DNA from: Oncomelania hupensis | Lineage: Eukaryota; Mollusca; Gastropoda; Littorinimorpha; Pomatiopsidae | Direction: 5' to 3' | Length of the DNA: 64,000 bases | NCBI GenBank assembly: GCA_036898135.1 | Contig: CM072513.1 | Span: forward strand, 85,125,508 to 85,189,507 | Shown here: one piece after another, positions 31,653 to 42,780 of the stretch | Layout of the letters: the number at the start of each line of letters is the position of its first letter | Position numbering within the stretch: the first letter of the stretch is position 1 | Notes under the pieces: generated by a model | Databases searched by the model: none | The model's input: the letters and a program-made list of their open reading frames with translations, nothing else | Told to the model about the DNA's origin: nothing | Made by a program: the position numbers and the translations under genes

Positions 31653-32247
31653 TGGGTACCGTGGGTCAAAGTCGTACCGGTATTACCGCGGTATTTTTAG
31701 GTCGTATCGGTATTTTGTACCGGTATACCGCGATTTTAAGTGTTTCAATCAAATGGGATATGGCACAGACAGTAGTGACCGGCACAAAAGAAAGATTGTC
31801 ATACACTTCAAAACAGTTTCAAAGAACCACATTTCCATAGAAACTGAAGCTTTAATATTGCTTGAACGCCTTCAAAACAAATTATAATAAATCACTGTTT
31901 AGAACATCAGCAAACTTTAAACCCCAAAATCAAAATAAAACAAAAACATTCAGCGGGAAAGGTCTTTAAGAACTGTAAGAGTTCAGAAGGATTGGCGACG
32001 GGTACCATGCTCAAACACGTGGATAAACTGCTGTTCTTATAAGTTCTTCTTCAAGAACAGCTGCCTATCCACGTGTTTGGGCTTTTAGGTTCGCTCTCGG
32101 AGCGGACAAGATGTCGCTAACTGTCGCGTCATGTGTTGTCGAGATTTCCCAGTAAACCGGACCTTGGACACCCGCACCGGTACATTGTACCGTCGCGTTT
32201 CCGAACCTGAATACAGTTATGTACCGGTAAAACCGTCCAGCCCTATT
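31653..32247. mobile_element. degenerate hAT-like non-autonomous element
   Basis: The left end CAGCTGGGTACCG and the right end AACCGTCCAGCCCTA are hAT-like. Both ends contain multiple TACCGGTA motifs in opposite orientation. An internal 27-bp hairpin (32012-32039 with 32053-32079, core AAACACGTGGATA) is present. A clean 8-bp target duplication was not found, so the boundaries are uncertain. There is no transposase frame. Confidence 0.4.
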
Positions 32248-32708
32248 AATAACACGGGCAAACGCTTAAAGAAACATTTTGATCTCATTGGTAAACACGC
32301 TTGTTGTGGTAACAAGGAATAAGAATTTAAAGGTCCGCAGTATGGAAGATGTTTGTTTATATTTTGTATAAAAATAAGTTTAACTGGGAAATTGCATTGC
32401 TGACGTCACATGAAACGATGCTATTATGGATAATCGTTGATCAACACCGACCGCAATGCACACGAAAAGGCCTATTATACCCATGGTGCTATTTTTAGAA
32501 TAAACCTTGATGTTATTAATATGCACGTCAATAAATTAATTTAACAATTTTTAGCAAAAATCGTTCTTCTGAACAATGCTATTAAAAAAAAAATCTTATT
32601 TGTGTTTTTTCAGTGGGTAACACTCACTGCGAATTTGATTAGGATCTGCGACGCTGTGGTGTAGGGTGGCGCACGAATTGTAGTGCTTTGGGCAAACGCA
32701 ACCAATGT
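32248..32708. other. unassigned non-coding sequence
   Basis: Nothing recognised. Confidence 0.3.
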
Positions 32709-32994
32709 TTCGCTCACAGTGGTGAAGAAACGGAAACTCCGATAGTGTGGCCACGTCACCAGATCATCAGGCCTTGCAAAGACCATTCGGCAAGGCACAG
32801 AGCAAGGAGGTAGAAGAAGAGGGAGACCGAAAAAGAGGTGGGAGGACAACATTCGTGAATGGACTGGTTTGACACTGAGCGAAGCCATCAGGGCTGCTGA
32901 GGACAGAGAAAGATGGAGTATGCTGGTTAAACGATCATCTGTGGTGCCCCTACGACCTCCGGGTTACGGGACAGGATAGGATAGGATAGGAAGC
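32709..32994 (+). pseudogene. RTE-like LINE 3' fragment
   Basis: Encodes the last approximately 85 residues of the family (VVKKRKLR... to VVPLRPPGYGTG), with one stop (TAG in place of TGG near 32745). It ends in three GGATA repeats. Extreme 5' truncation. Confidence 0.88.
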
Positions 32995-33784
32995 AATGTT
33001 TTATGTTAAGCAACGTCAGGAAGTGTTAGTACTTGGATGGCTGACCATGATTTTGGAAGGCAAACCACCAAACGACACAAACAAAAGATTGAAACAAACG
33101 TACGACACACCCCAATCCACCCAGTTCGTGAACGGGTACCTGGATCTGTTTACCGGGGAAGGTAAAGCAGCAAGAGAGAGGAGATAGTCCCTGCCCTCAT
33201 TAAGCTGGCCTAGATAAAAGGGAGGTCCCAAACGCTTCTCTCTCCGACGAACCCAAGGTTACGGGAACACTCTTACCTTTACCTGTGAGGGTGAAATGTA
33301 ATGTAAGAGATCAATGCATGCATATTTTTATTTTCCTCACGATAGGCGAAGGGCCTTTTACGCAGAGAAGGTCCCTGACAAGATAGACAAGCCAAACCAT
33401 GGCTTCTGAAGTGCAGCGCCCCCCAGGACAAGAGGGAGTAGTCTGACACTTACAGTATTGCCATTTCGTCTTCTTCGGAGACTCGCTTTTTTTTTCCACA
33501 TTGTAAACCTTCACCTGTTTCGGGAAAACAATCGAACGACGTCTGATCCTTTTCAACTAATTTTACATCTTCTTTGGGGCAAGTTTGATGGCAGTCAACT
33601 AGCCCTATAAGGGGTTTACATAATACATTACAAGCTTTCTGGACAACCAGTCCTTAAAACATGATCCTGAAGTTCTCTCATGTCTAAGACCCAACACACG
33701 CAACCGGTTTGGGATTAGTACCTGAAAATAAACATGCGGCCTAATTGCACGCATCTGTGACTCAACACTAACGACATCAAACAT
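32995..33784. other. unassigned non-coding sequence
   Basis: Contains a GGGTACCTGGATCTGTTTAC motif and an AAGGTAAAG motif at 33135-33170 that may belong to a short dispersed repeat. No second copy was seen in the window. Confidence 0.3.
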
Positions 33785-33911
33785 CACTGGCTTGACACTG
33801 AGTGAAGCCATGATGACCGCTGAGGAAAGAAGAATATGGTTAAAAGATCATCTGCGGTGCCCCAACGACTTTCGAGTTACGGGATAGGATAGGGTAGGGT
33901 AGGATAGGATA
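33785..33911 (+). pseudogene. RTE-like LINE terminal fragment
   Basis: Diverged last 40 or so codons of the RTE family (GLTLSEA... VVP), with an internal deletion. A tail of GGATA and GGGTA repeats lies at 33887-33911. Confidence 0.8.
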
Positions 33912-34004
33912 GTGATTCAACACCGCCCGAACGGAGTAGCGTGTGGAAACAGGCTTACGCAATACCACAGACTGTATCTTACTTCAGGAATCTACAAACC
34001 ATTT

Positions 34005-34190
34005 AGAAGGGAAGAAGAAAATAAAAAGATGCGAAAGAAGAACAAGTGGTGTTTAAAGATCACCCCAAAGATCCCAAAGTTTAATAAGAAGATTGTGGGC
34101 AGAGCAATTGTAGTGTACAATGGCGTGAAGATTTTCTGCAGCACAACGGCAGCATCCCAAACCATAACTTTCAGTACCTCGGCCACTCTT
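34005..34190 (+). repeat. dispersed repeat DR2, second copy
   Basis: Related to 955-1090 and 63776-63871. It shares GAACAAGTGGTGTTTAAA, GATCCCAAA, GGCAGAGCAATTGTAGTGTA and GATTTTCTGCAGCA. A 119-codon frame spans it but has no known domain. Confidence 0.5.
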
Positions 34191-35131
34191 ACAAATGGGC
34201 CTAGAATGAATGACGTTTGTCAAAGTTTCACGGAAGATCAGAATGCACAGAGTCCCCCTAGTATTGGGTAGCCTGCTGTTGTCATTTATCCTCTCATCGT
34301 TAGGATTAGGTTGAGGTCTTACACCTCGGGGACCTGAAACGACAGCAACGTGACAAGCGGACAAAAATATCTTCCCGTTCTGCCGGACTACAGTCACAAG
34401 CAGGCGGCTCCATCCAGCGTTGCGGCTGCTGCCGCTTATTGCAATACTAACGCCAAGGTAAGACGTACCGATTAAATCATACAACTTGTTCCATACGATT
34501 TGATTTCAGGACTGTCGCACGAAGCAAACGGTCGCACGCTAAAATTAATTCCATACAATAGAGGCGGACGTTGATTTTCGCCGCGTTTTCCTTGTTCCTG
34601 TAGCGCTCTCCCTTGTTGGGAGAAAAGATTGTTAGCCAAATTTAGCAGTTTTAGTAGCAGATGAGGAGGAAACTTCTGTCGATGGTCGGTACTGCCATAG
34701 ATCGGGAGGAGGAAGACACTCCGGGTTTATTCTGCTCTTTGATCCGATGGCAACCGTTGTGTCGTGGTGTCGGACATTTTCTTCAGTCGCAATGTCAAGA
34801 ACGCCACAGCACTTTCTGATTGGTCCCGACTTAGGATTTCATAGCAAGAATTAGAACATGTTTCTATCCTCTTAATCTACGATAGATTCGCACGAGATTT
34901 TATCGAAAGCTTGTTGTACAACTTAATGCAGCGTGTCACCGGGTACATCTTATGAGAATCGGGTAGGTCTGACCGGGGCTTAATTGCTAAAATAAAGACA
35001 AACCACGGTTGTTATCAATGTAATTCATCAGGCACAAAAAAATAAAATAAAATAAAAGTTATTTTTTTAATTTATAAGATCAATACAGTATGAGGCAAAG
35101 GGAAGTTAATATATACCATAATACAGGATGC
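34191..35131. other. unassigned non-coding sequence
   Basis: Nothing recognised. Confidence 0.3.
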
Positions 35132-35139
35132 GCGTCTTC
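35132..35139 (+). other. target-site duplication, left copy (RTE-2)
   Basis: GCGTCTTC is repeated at 38558-38565, outside the second inverted RTE insertion. Two or three bases could be chance identity with the LINE. Confidence 0.65.
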
Positions 35140-35698
35140 ATTCTATCTCATCCTATCCCGTAACTTATAGGTCGTTGAGGCACAACAGATGATCGTTTAA
35201 CCAGCGTACTCCATCTTTCTCTGTCCTCAGCAACCCTCATGGATCCACTCGGTGTCAAGCCAGTCTATTCTCGAATGTTGTCCTCCCACCTCATTTTCGG
35301 TCTCCCTCTTCTTCTGAAATTCTTGCACCGTGCCATGCAGGATGGTCTTTGCAAGGCCTGATACTCTGGTGACGAGGCCATACCATCGGAGTTTCCGTTT
35401 CTTCACCACTGTGAGCATATCATCGTGTTGTCCAATGGCTCGTGTGATGGTCTGTCGGATTTCATCTTTGGTGATGTGCTGTGTATAGGAAATGCCCAGA
35501 AGTCTTCTAAAGCACATCTTCTCCATTTTTTGTATTTTTCTTTGTAGGTCTGCTGTGAGGGTCCATGTTTCCAAAGCGTATGGAAAGATGGAGATGACAA
35601 AGTAGCACAGCAGCCTTACCTTAGAGTGTTGACTGATTGTCCTATCTTTCCAAATGGGCTTGTCCAATCAGCAGTTGTTTGTGCGATACTGGAGAGAG
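35140..35698 (-). pseudogene. RTE-like LINE RTE-2, 3' segment
   Basis: Minus-strand C-terminal region (TRLKPIW-type start, KVRLL..., KKRKLRWYG..., ending near a GGATAGG tail at 35150). It has several substitutions and a frame disruption near the end. It is joined head-to-head at about 35698 to a plus-strand RTE segment, as in RTE-1. Confidence 0.85.
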
Positions 35699-35906
35699 AT
35701 TCAAGGCACAATCAGCATATGGGGTAGAGCTATCTCCAACCTTCGTTTTGCGGATGACATTGATGGATTGGCTGGAGAGGAACAAGAAATTGAACAGCTG
35801 GTACAGAGGCTTGACACCACCTCCACAGCCTTTGGAATGAAATAAGTGCAGAGAAGACCAAAAATGATGACCAACAACATCAATGGCATCAACATGGACA
35901 TCAAAG
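35699..35906 (+). pseudogene. RTE-like LINE RTE-2, inverted 5' segment, part 1
   Basis: Plus-strand RT sequence from the GTVSIWGRAISN block through FADDIDGLA and LDTTSTAFG, with a frameshift near 35840. It is split at GACATCAAAG (35897-35906) by DR1 copy B. Confidence 0.87.
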
Positions 35907-36612
35907 ATTGATTGATTGATTTATTGTTGCTTTAGGTCCAGCGGACTCTTCCGAGCCAAATCAGGACCGGACAACCCCCGATCCGCATAAAAGATCTGCT
36001 GAAACAACCCCAGTGGGAAAATTGAATGCCCTCCACCGGCCAGTCACTTTACAATAAAGACATCCCACGCGGGGGACGGCTGAGGGTTGACCTCAACTAC
36101 GCGAACACCCCGGTTACAAAAACAAAATAGAATACAACCATCATTATAAATCATCAACAAAACACATACATATAAAATGCCTATAGTGCGAAATAATACA
36201 ATCATAGGAAGCCCTAGTGACCACCCGGCAGAAAGCGTCCAACACTCCCAAGCTGATCCAACAGACCTCATACACAAACAAGGAGTCTTGTCCAGGAAGA
36301 GTTTTCAAGAAAAAAGGTAGGTCATTGATCTAGCGAAGAAGAAGAAAGTATAGCAGAGTGATAGGACAGATCAGGAATGGGAAAGAGCAAATGAGGAAGA
36401 CAGCGACAGTGGGAATTTAAAGCACTAAATTTCCAGAAAGTGGGGATACTATTTATACTGAAACCCCCGGCACTCCAACGGGGGGAACTGTTGCCGCAGT
36501 GAATTAGTCATGCCTACAAAGGCAAGACAGGTTTTCAACTGGGGCTTTCACTGTTCCCTTTATAGGTTAGAACAATCTACAGTGACAAGATTGCTCATGA
36601 CCCCAAGGGGTA
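35907..36612 (-). repeat. dispersed repeat DR1, copy B, full-length
   Basis: This 706-bp insertion is flanked by GACATCAAAG (35897-35906 and 36613-36622). Read on the minus strand it starts near ACCCCTTGGGGTCATGAGC, contains a TATAAATAGT motif (about 36446-36457) and TTTACAATAAAG... in reverse, and ends with the GTCCGCTGGACC block and a (CAAT)n tail. It has no coding frame. This is the best boundary-defined copy. Confidence 0.85.
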
Positions 36613-36699
36613 GACATCAAAGTCCAAGGCCAATCCCTCAACACAGTGCAGAGCTTCAAATATTTAGGAGCCATTGTATCAGACAATGGGTCCCGACAG
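36613..36699 (+). pseudogene. RTE-like LINE RTE-2, inverted 5' segment, part 2
   Basis: Continues with VQGQSLNTVQSFKYLGAIVS and SDNGSRQ, and is interrupted after TCCCGACAG (36691-36699) by a DNA transposon. Confidence 0.87.
36691..36699 (+). other. 9-bp target-site duplication, left copy (MULE-like)
   Basis: TCCCGACAG is repeated at 38519-38527. Confidence 0.9.
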
Positions 36700-37276
36700 C
36701 GCGCAAACTTGTTTTTTCCAACCTAGTTCCAGTCATTCGCCCAAAAAGGCAATCATCGAAGTCGAACGAAGCTCTCCGATGTGTTACGAAATGATGCTTG
36801 CATGACTACGACTAGTTGACATTAAAAATGATCGCTGTTGCTTCTAATTCTGTTCGATTTACACAGATTTAGCATTTCGCAACGGTATACTTTGTTAATA
36901 TGAGCATAATTATTATCGACCATATTTAATAGTTGCGTTCCTTGATTTGCATTTTGTTAGTTTTCAGCAGTAGGCTAATACTAGCATTCCCCATTTCCTG
37001 CCTAGAACCAAATAGAAACTGTTATAATTTTATAGTATACATAGGCTTAATCTACATTATATATTATAAGCCAGTCTCCGCGCAGCGAAGAAGCTCACTA
37101 GCTGAATATAATTATTAGACCTGTATTGTTTGTTTTATACGTAAATAAATGTATAAACTATATCTATTCTAATTAATAATATTTAGGCCTATACTTTATA
37201 ATATTCGAATCTTTAAATTTCCGGAGAAGGACGAGTAGGCTAAGCGAATTTTTTTTATAACTCGAGATCAGAGTAA

Positions 37277-37455
37277 AATTAATAGTTAGTTATTCATTGC
37301 TTACAGGGTCCAGCGGACTGCAAAGAGCCGAATCAGGACCACAAAATCAAGACAACTCGAGATCAGAGTTAAATTAATAGCTAATTAGTTATTCATTGCT
37401 TACAGGGTCCAGCGGGCTGCAAAGAGCCGAATCAGGACCACAAAATCAAGACCAC
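37277..37455 (-). repeat. two truncated DR1 tails in tandem
   Basis: The blocks at 37285-37355 and 37385-37455 each read TTATTCATTGCTTACAGGGT and then CCAGCGG(A/G)CTGCAAAGAGCC. Each is preceded by AACTCGAGATCAGAGT. The roughly 100-bp unit was duplicated in tandem. Confidence 0.85.
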
Positions 37456-37462
37456 AACTTCG

Positions 37463-37466
<4 letters not shown>

Positions 37467-37522
<56 letters not shown>

Positions 37523-37570
37523 TAGTTATTTAGTTAAATCTTTAATTTATTAATTTGTTTGGTTTGTTTG

Positions 37571-37656
<86 letters not shown>
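37467..37656 (+). repeat. (AGT)n and (ATT)n microsatellites
   Basis: AGT at 37467-37521 and ATT at 37573-37656. Both lie within the Mutator-like element. Confidence 0.95.
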
Positions 37657-37657
<1 letters not shown>

Positions 37658-38518
37658 CTACTTTTAAAAAAAAAGAATAGTGTGTTGCTGTGCGTGCATG
37701 GTGTAAATATGGTCAGTGACTTTTGTTTGTTTTTGCTGAAGTTGGGTGTAACCCGAAATATTCAGATGGTGTTACTGGTTATTTTTTCTTATAGATTTAC
37801 CAAAGTTTTCAGATGATTTATGGAAATTTCCGCCTGCCACGCAACATTTTTTTAATACGTGTTTCTCATTAAAATACATATCATGGAAATACATATAACA
37901 AATTTACTGTATCAGTTAAAAAGAATAATATTAGTTAAATAAATAATTGTTTGATGCTTGCCATAAAAATGTCACTGTTTGTTAGACCATTATAAACGTG
38001 CTTGCCTTGTTGTGCTGAAGGGACATCAACGTATCCATAGCGCTTTAAGTTTTGTTATGGTTTTATTGTTGATATAGATGTGAAATCGTTGTATGTGTGC
38101 ATTATGTGTTATGTATTACTTTTACTCTTTATTACTAATGGTGTCAGTATATTATCATCATAAAATAATAATAATACTAACTGCTTCAAAATGCGAATCT
38201 CGACTTGACGCTGTGCAGATCGAAACAGATTTAGATCTAGAAGCAACAGCGGCTATTTTTATGCACGGATGTTTCACCACAGGCTCTGAAGTCTTTCCTT
38301 TTGTCTTTGTAAACTCGTGGGTCTCCTACATACGTACGTAGTATAGTATGTAATTGAGGCCTACGAAAGACGAGATTTCCCAGCCTGTGGTTTCACGTAG
38401 TCCTGCTAGCATTCGTTCGTAAAACATCGGATAGCTCGACTCGGAGAGCTTCGTTCGACTTCGGTAATTGCCTTTTTCGGCGAATGACTGGAACTAGGTT
38501 GGAAAAAACAAGTTCGCG

Positions 38519-38557
38519 TCCCGACAGGAAGTCCTCTCCAGGATCGCACAAACAACT
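38519..38557 (+). pseudogene. RTE-like LINE RTE-2, inverted 5' segment, part 3
   Basis: Starts with the second TCCCGACAG copy and continues GAAGTCCTCTCCAGG... to CAACTGC, the end of the inverted segment. About 26 bp of it also occur at the end of the 35140-35698 segment. Confidence 0.82.
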
Positions 38558-38565
38558 GCGTCTTC

Positions 38566-39644
38566 GTATCATTAATATAACTTAATTAACAATTACGCAA
38601 ATGTGTAGCGTCGCATGTCAACTGTCTTAAACTGCGCTTCCACCTCTCACTAAAAACCTTCTAGCACGGTTGTTCCAGGATCAAAATATCTAAATGCACG
38701 CTAGGCCTATATTTATTAAATAAAATCCCTTTTTTTATCCTATTGGGAAATGGGCGTGTTTGTCATAAAGACTAACCTCCATTTGCATCTGTTATGGGCT
38801 ATTTATGATTAAAAAGAGATGGAAAAAACTAATAGTCATATTATTACTACCGGGATTTACAATCATAATCATCTTGGTGGCAATCTCTCATCAGTTGTGA
38901 GAGCGAGGCCGTGACCTCATGGAATGAATCAAAATGGCGGTCAACAGCGAGCTAGGGTGCTAGCTGTCGCGGACCAATTCAATCACCTCCACCCCACATC
39001 AAAAGTGCACATCAACAGACTATCAGCGCGGTACACACATAAGTCAGCAAGGGACCTTTAGTCAGACAGAATTATTCCTCCGCACTCCGCACACAACGAA
39101 AATGCATATCAAGAGTCTTCCACGATGTACACATGCAGAGCTGCAGACGCAAGCTGTCACATGAACATCGCAGCACAGGTCTCCGCAGAGAGCTCTTGTC
39201 ATGCACCTACTACTAATAAGCAATAATGATGCGATGTAATACCAAAAGATGCATGCTAATACACAGAAATCAAAAGCATACGTGCTCTCTCTTCACGCAA
39301 GCAGTTTGTGTATGGGTTAGGCTATATCTCTAAGGTCCACCAATGACTTATGTGCACAAGTCTACACGAAGCACACTTTCTCATCGGATCTCAGAAAATC
39401 AGACTGGGTCATCATGGCGACAATGAGGGTACAAATGACGGTACCAAGAGAGGTTAATGAAAGAGCGGTAATGAATGAAAGTGCAGGGCCGGGTCCACGG
39501 TCCCAGCGCTTAGTAGGACATCACCATAGTGGAGAGGGCAGACCAGACAATGGGGCCGCAGAGAATTCGGCCTTCAAGTGGCGACCGGGGACCGAACCCT
39601 CGACCCGCGCCAAATCAGCGTCAAGTGGCCAACAGGCCAGAGCA

Positions 39645-39648
<4 letters not shown>
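38566..39648. other. unassigned non-coding sequence
   Basis: Nothing recognised. An open frame at 39414-39648 has no domain and runs into a (GA)n tract. Confidence 0.3.

Positions 39649-39710
<62 letters not shown>
39649..39710 (+). repeat. (GA)n microsatellite
   Basis: GA run with one AGAAGAG slip. Confidence 0.93.
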
Positions 39711-39712
<2 letters not shown>

Positions 39713-39840
39713 CGAAGTCGAAGTCGAAACCTTTAATAGGATAATAGCATTAGGTCCTATGGACCTGTCTTACAGCTAGTCCTTAATAAATTTGTAAAAT
39801 AAAAAATAAAAATTCAGAACAAACAAACTAATTAACATAA
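39711..39840 (-). mobile_element. 3' end of a LINE or SINE with (GACTTC)n tail
   Basis: On the minus strand, sequence ending TTAAAGGTTTC is followed by GACTTC repeats. This is the type of short-repeat tail seen in CR1/L2-type retroposons. Only the tail region is present. Confidence 0.45.
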
Positions 39841-39928
39841 AATTGATGAAACTAACACAAACCTTAACAATGGTAAGAATTTTAAAAAAATTACTAAGGA
39901 AATTAATGTACCGAAATACACATACTCC

Positions 39929-39956
39929 TTCCCCCCCCCCCCCCCCCCCCCACTAT

Positions 39957-40022
<66 letters not shown>
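39929..40022 (+). repeat. C run and (GA)n microsatellite
   Basis: Poly-C at 39930-39950 and GA at 39958-40022. Confidence 0.93.
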
Positions 40023-40023
<1 letters not shown>

Positions 40024-40429
40024 CAGATGCGAGCATCAAGAGATGCCTCAATGGTTCTTGGTGCGCGACGTCTTGCAGCAAGTATGAGTCTTCATACCAA
40101 AAAAGCGCCAGGAGAGATGCACACAGAAAGTGGAGATCTGGCAAAAGAAGAGCATCAAGGTGTGACTCAATGGTTCTTGATGTACACTATGGTGCAAGCA
40201 AGTGCGGTCCCTGAGCGGCGTGAACTGGACCTTGGCTAGCAAAGTAGGACTGTCTATTAGTATGTGCTTGCCAGATCTCCCACCATGGACAACACCTTTG
40301 GGAACACTCAACCAAATCTATTCCATACTTTTATCTTTTTGGTTTTTCTCTTCCTCTCATTAGTTCTTCTTTTTCCAGAAAGCGTCAAACAGGCCATGGT
40401 CATCTGGGGTCAAAAGTTCCAGACATGTG

Positions 40430-40502
40430 TGCATCATCCTCATCCTCATCATCCTCATCTTCATCATCATCATGATCATGATCATAATCATCATCATCAT
40501 CC

Positions 40503-40552
<50 letters not shown>

Positions 40553-40641
40553 TGTTGCAGCACCTTCCATGGGTAAGTTATCATTATCATGATCATCATC
40601 ATTATCTCACTAATTGACCCATGGAAGGTGCTCGCAAAAGT

Positions 40642-40703
<62 letters not shown>

Positions 40704-40705
40704 TA
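40430..40705. repeat. inverted pair of trinucleotide arrays (hairpin)
   Basis: (CAT)n at 40430-40552 followed by GCACCTTCCATGGGT (40560-40574) faces ACCCATGGAAGGTGC (40617-40631) followed by (GAT)n at 40641-40702. The arms are complementary around a 42-base spacer, so either strand could form a hairpin more than 70 bp long. Confidence 0.9.
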
Positions 40706-41221
40706 GTCTTGTATAGCGCAGATATCCAGTTGAAGCCACATCAAGTACTTGGAAAACTATTTGCGAAATGGATAAATAAAGGGAGGCAACTCCTTTTTAA
40801 GACGGCATACCGCTTAAATACATGTATAGCAGCTGTTGCAAACACTGGCATAGTATGTAGCATTCTGTCTTCCAGCGCTTTAAAAAGGTGTCTGGAAGTG
40901 CAGGGATTTGGCGTGGGTCATGGGGAGGTGCAGTGTGTGCCAGCGAGCGCTGTGATAGGATTAGAGCGGAGGGCATACGGGACGTAATTGTGTTGGCGCT
41001 CCCTGTGTCATGGCCTCCTACAGGCCGTGTTTGGCCACTGACGGCTATTGTATTACCAAGCAATCGGGCGCTAGGTCCCAAGGACCGCCTATTTGCATTT
41101 TCCATCCCAGCTCCACCATTTTGACGCGGATGCCGAGTTTCCGAACTTAAAACATACATCGTCCTTGCTGCCAGCGGTGCTGCTGCCAGTCTGCTCCTGC
41201 GGCGTATCGGGACACAGGGGC
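40706..41221. other. unassigned non-coding sequence
   Basis: GC-richer than its neighbours. Open frames of 78-177 codons on both strands overlap each other and have no recognisable domain. Confidence 0.3.
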
Positions 41222-41342
41222 AATTACTCAAGTTGGGTGCCTGTAGCGGATCCTCTAACGCTAAGCTGTGACATACGTAAGACTGTGTTATATTCCACTT
41301 TGCTATAGAGGACCCGCTACAGGCACACAATTTGAGTAATGC
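41222..41342. repeat. short inverted repeat, hairpin or small MITE
   Basis: ATTACTCAAGTTGGGTGCCT and on to 41257 is complementary to 41308-41342 (ending TTTGAGTAAT) with about five mismatches and a 50-base spacer. No clear target duplication was found. Confidence 0.65.
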
Positions 41343-41801
41343 TTTGGTGATCAGAACAGGGGTTGAAGCCAGAGAAATCCTTGGCAGTTCAGTTCAGTTA
41401 TTCCATTTTTTGGGATGGCTTGTTTTCTAATGGTCTGTGATAACACAATCAACGCTCAAAGCATTTGTTGAGATTCAGAGTACGGCATTTAAATTAAACG
41501 TGTGCAGTGCTTAGCTCCGCGACTGTGCATCAGCATATGGATGGTTGGTCTCCAATTTTCCCCGCCCAAACGCCCATGTGCTCAACCATCAATGAGTTGT
41601 TTTTGAAAACGGTGTGGAGTATTTATCCGAATAAATAATTTAAGAATTACAGGCCTGTTTGCTTCTTGATTAATTCCAAATCCGAACGATTAGGATTTTT
41701 TTAAAATAACTATTTAGATGGTTGATCAGAATTTTCTTATGTCTGCTTTAGAGCTACTTGCTCAATCAAGGAATCGTTTTAAATAATAATAATAATAATA
41801 A
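41343..41801. other. unassigned non-coding sequence
   Basis: Nothing recognised. Confidence 0.3.
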
Positions 41802-42203
41802 TCCTATCCCGTAACTCGAAAGTCGTTGGGGCACCACAGGTGATCGTTTAGCGTACTCTATATTTCCATATCCTCAGCATCTCTCATGGCTTTCCTCATG
41901 GTCAAGCCAGTACATTCTGGAATGGTGTCTTCCCACCTCTTTTTCTGACTCCTCGCACCGTGCTTTGCAAGGCCTGATGCTCTGGTGAGGTGGCCTTTCC
42001 ATCGGAGTTTCCGTTTCTTCACTATTGTGAACATGTCACCCTCTTACCCAGTGGCTTGTGTGATGGTCTGTCGAACTTCGTTGTTGATGATGTGCTGGGT
42101 GTAGGAAATGCCCAGAAGTCTTCTGTGGCACCTCATCGCCATGCTTTATATTCTTCGTTGTAGGTCTTCTGTGAGGGTTCGCATGAGTATAGGAAGATGG
42201 ATC
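41802..42203 (-). pseudogene. RTE-like LINE 3' fragment, diverged
   Basis: Starts with ATCCTATCCCGTAACTCG (inverse of the family 3' end) and runs to the KVRLL/YACEAW region. Several deletions, for example at 41860 and 41955, make it the most decayed RTE copy here. It is followed by (ATA)n at 42204-42238. Confidence 0.8.
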
Positions 42204-42238
<35 letters not shown>

Positions 42239-42780
42239 GGAAACGCTCAATTTTTCTAAAATCGGACTCAAAGCGCGGCGAGCTAAATATTCGCTATTAA
42301 AATAGGCACGAGAGAAATCAATGTTTAGTTTTGACATTTATATTGATCGCATCCAATGCCATTACTGGAGGCAGAGTACCCAGATTACATCCTCGGTGTT
42401 TTTGAGCTTTACAGGAGGGTGGCAGAAGTTCTCTTACTCAAGCTAAAAAGGCCTGTTTCAGTATTTGGTCAATTGTTTTCTAGATTGTTTGATTGGTCAA
42501 TGAGTCGGTGTACTATTGAGATGTTGGGACGGTTGATCTGGGTTCTCTACTGGCTGCAGGCTGTGTACGAACCATCATGGCGACGCCGTCAGCCAACAAG
42601 AACCGTCACTCCCTCCCCTACACCTCGAGGCACTTTCTGCTTCCCTCCCTTAGCTCTCTAGTCTTTGGGCTGGCGTCCGAAACATATACACAACCTCCTA
42701 GTAGCCTTCGATGCTACATTATTTCAAGATGATGGGTCAGAAAGACAGAGAAGTCAGGAATTCAGAGTAAGATAACCAGA

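Larger units (their letters stand above)
36700..38518. mobile_element. Mutator-like non-autonomous DNA transposon
   Basis: This 1819-bp element has long terminal inverted repeats. 36700-36805 (CGCGCAAACTTGTTTTTTCC...) matches the reverse complement of 38405-38518 (...GGAAAAAACAAGTTCGCG), with several mismatches and one gap. It is flanked by the 9-bp duplication TCCCGACAG. Long TIRs with a 9-bp duplication fit the Mutator superfamily. No transposase frame was found. Inside are two truncated DR1 tails, (AGT)n at 37467-37521 and (ATT)n at 37573-37656. Confidence 0.82.

Noticed and set aside
32979..32994. GGATAGG repeats as telomeric DNA
   Set aside because: They always follow the RTE coding end, so they are LINE tails.
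40797..41330. 177-codon minus-strand frame
   Set aside because: It overlaps plus-strand frames of similar quality, has no domain, and includes the hairpin at 41222-41342.
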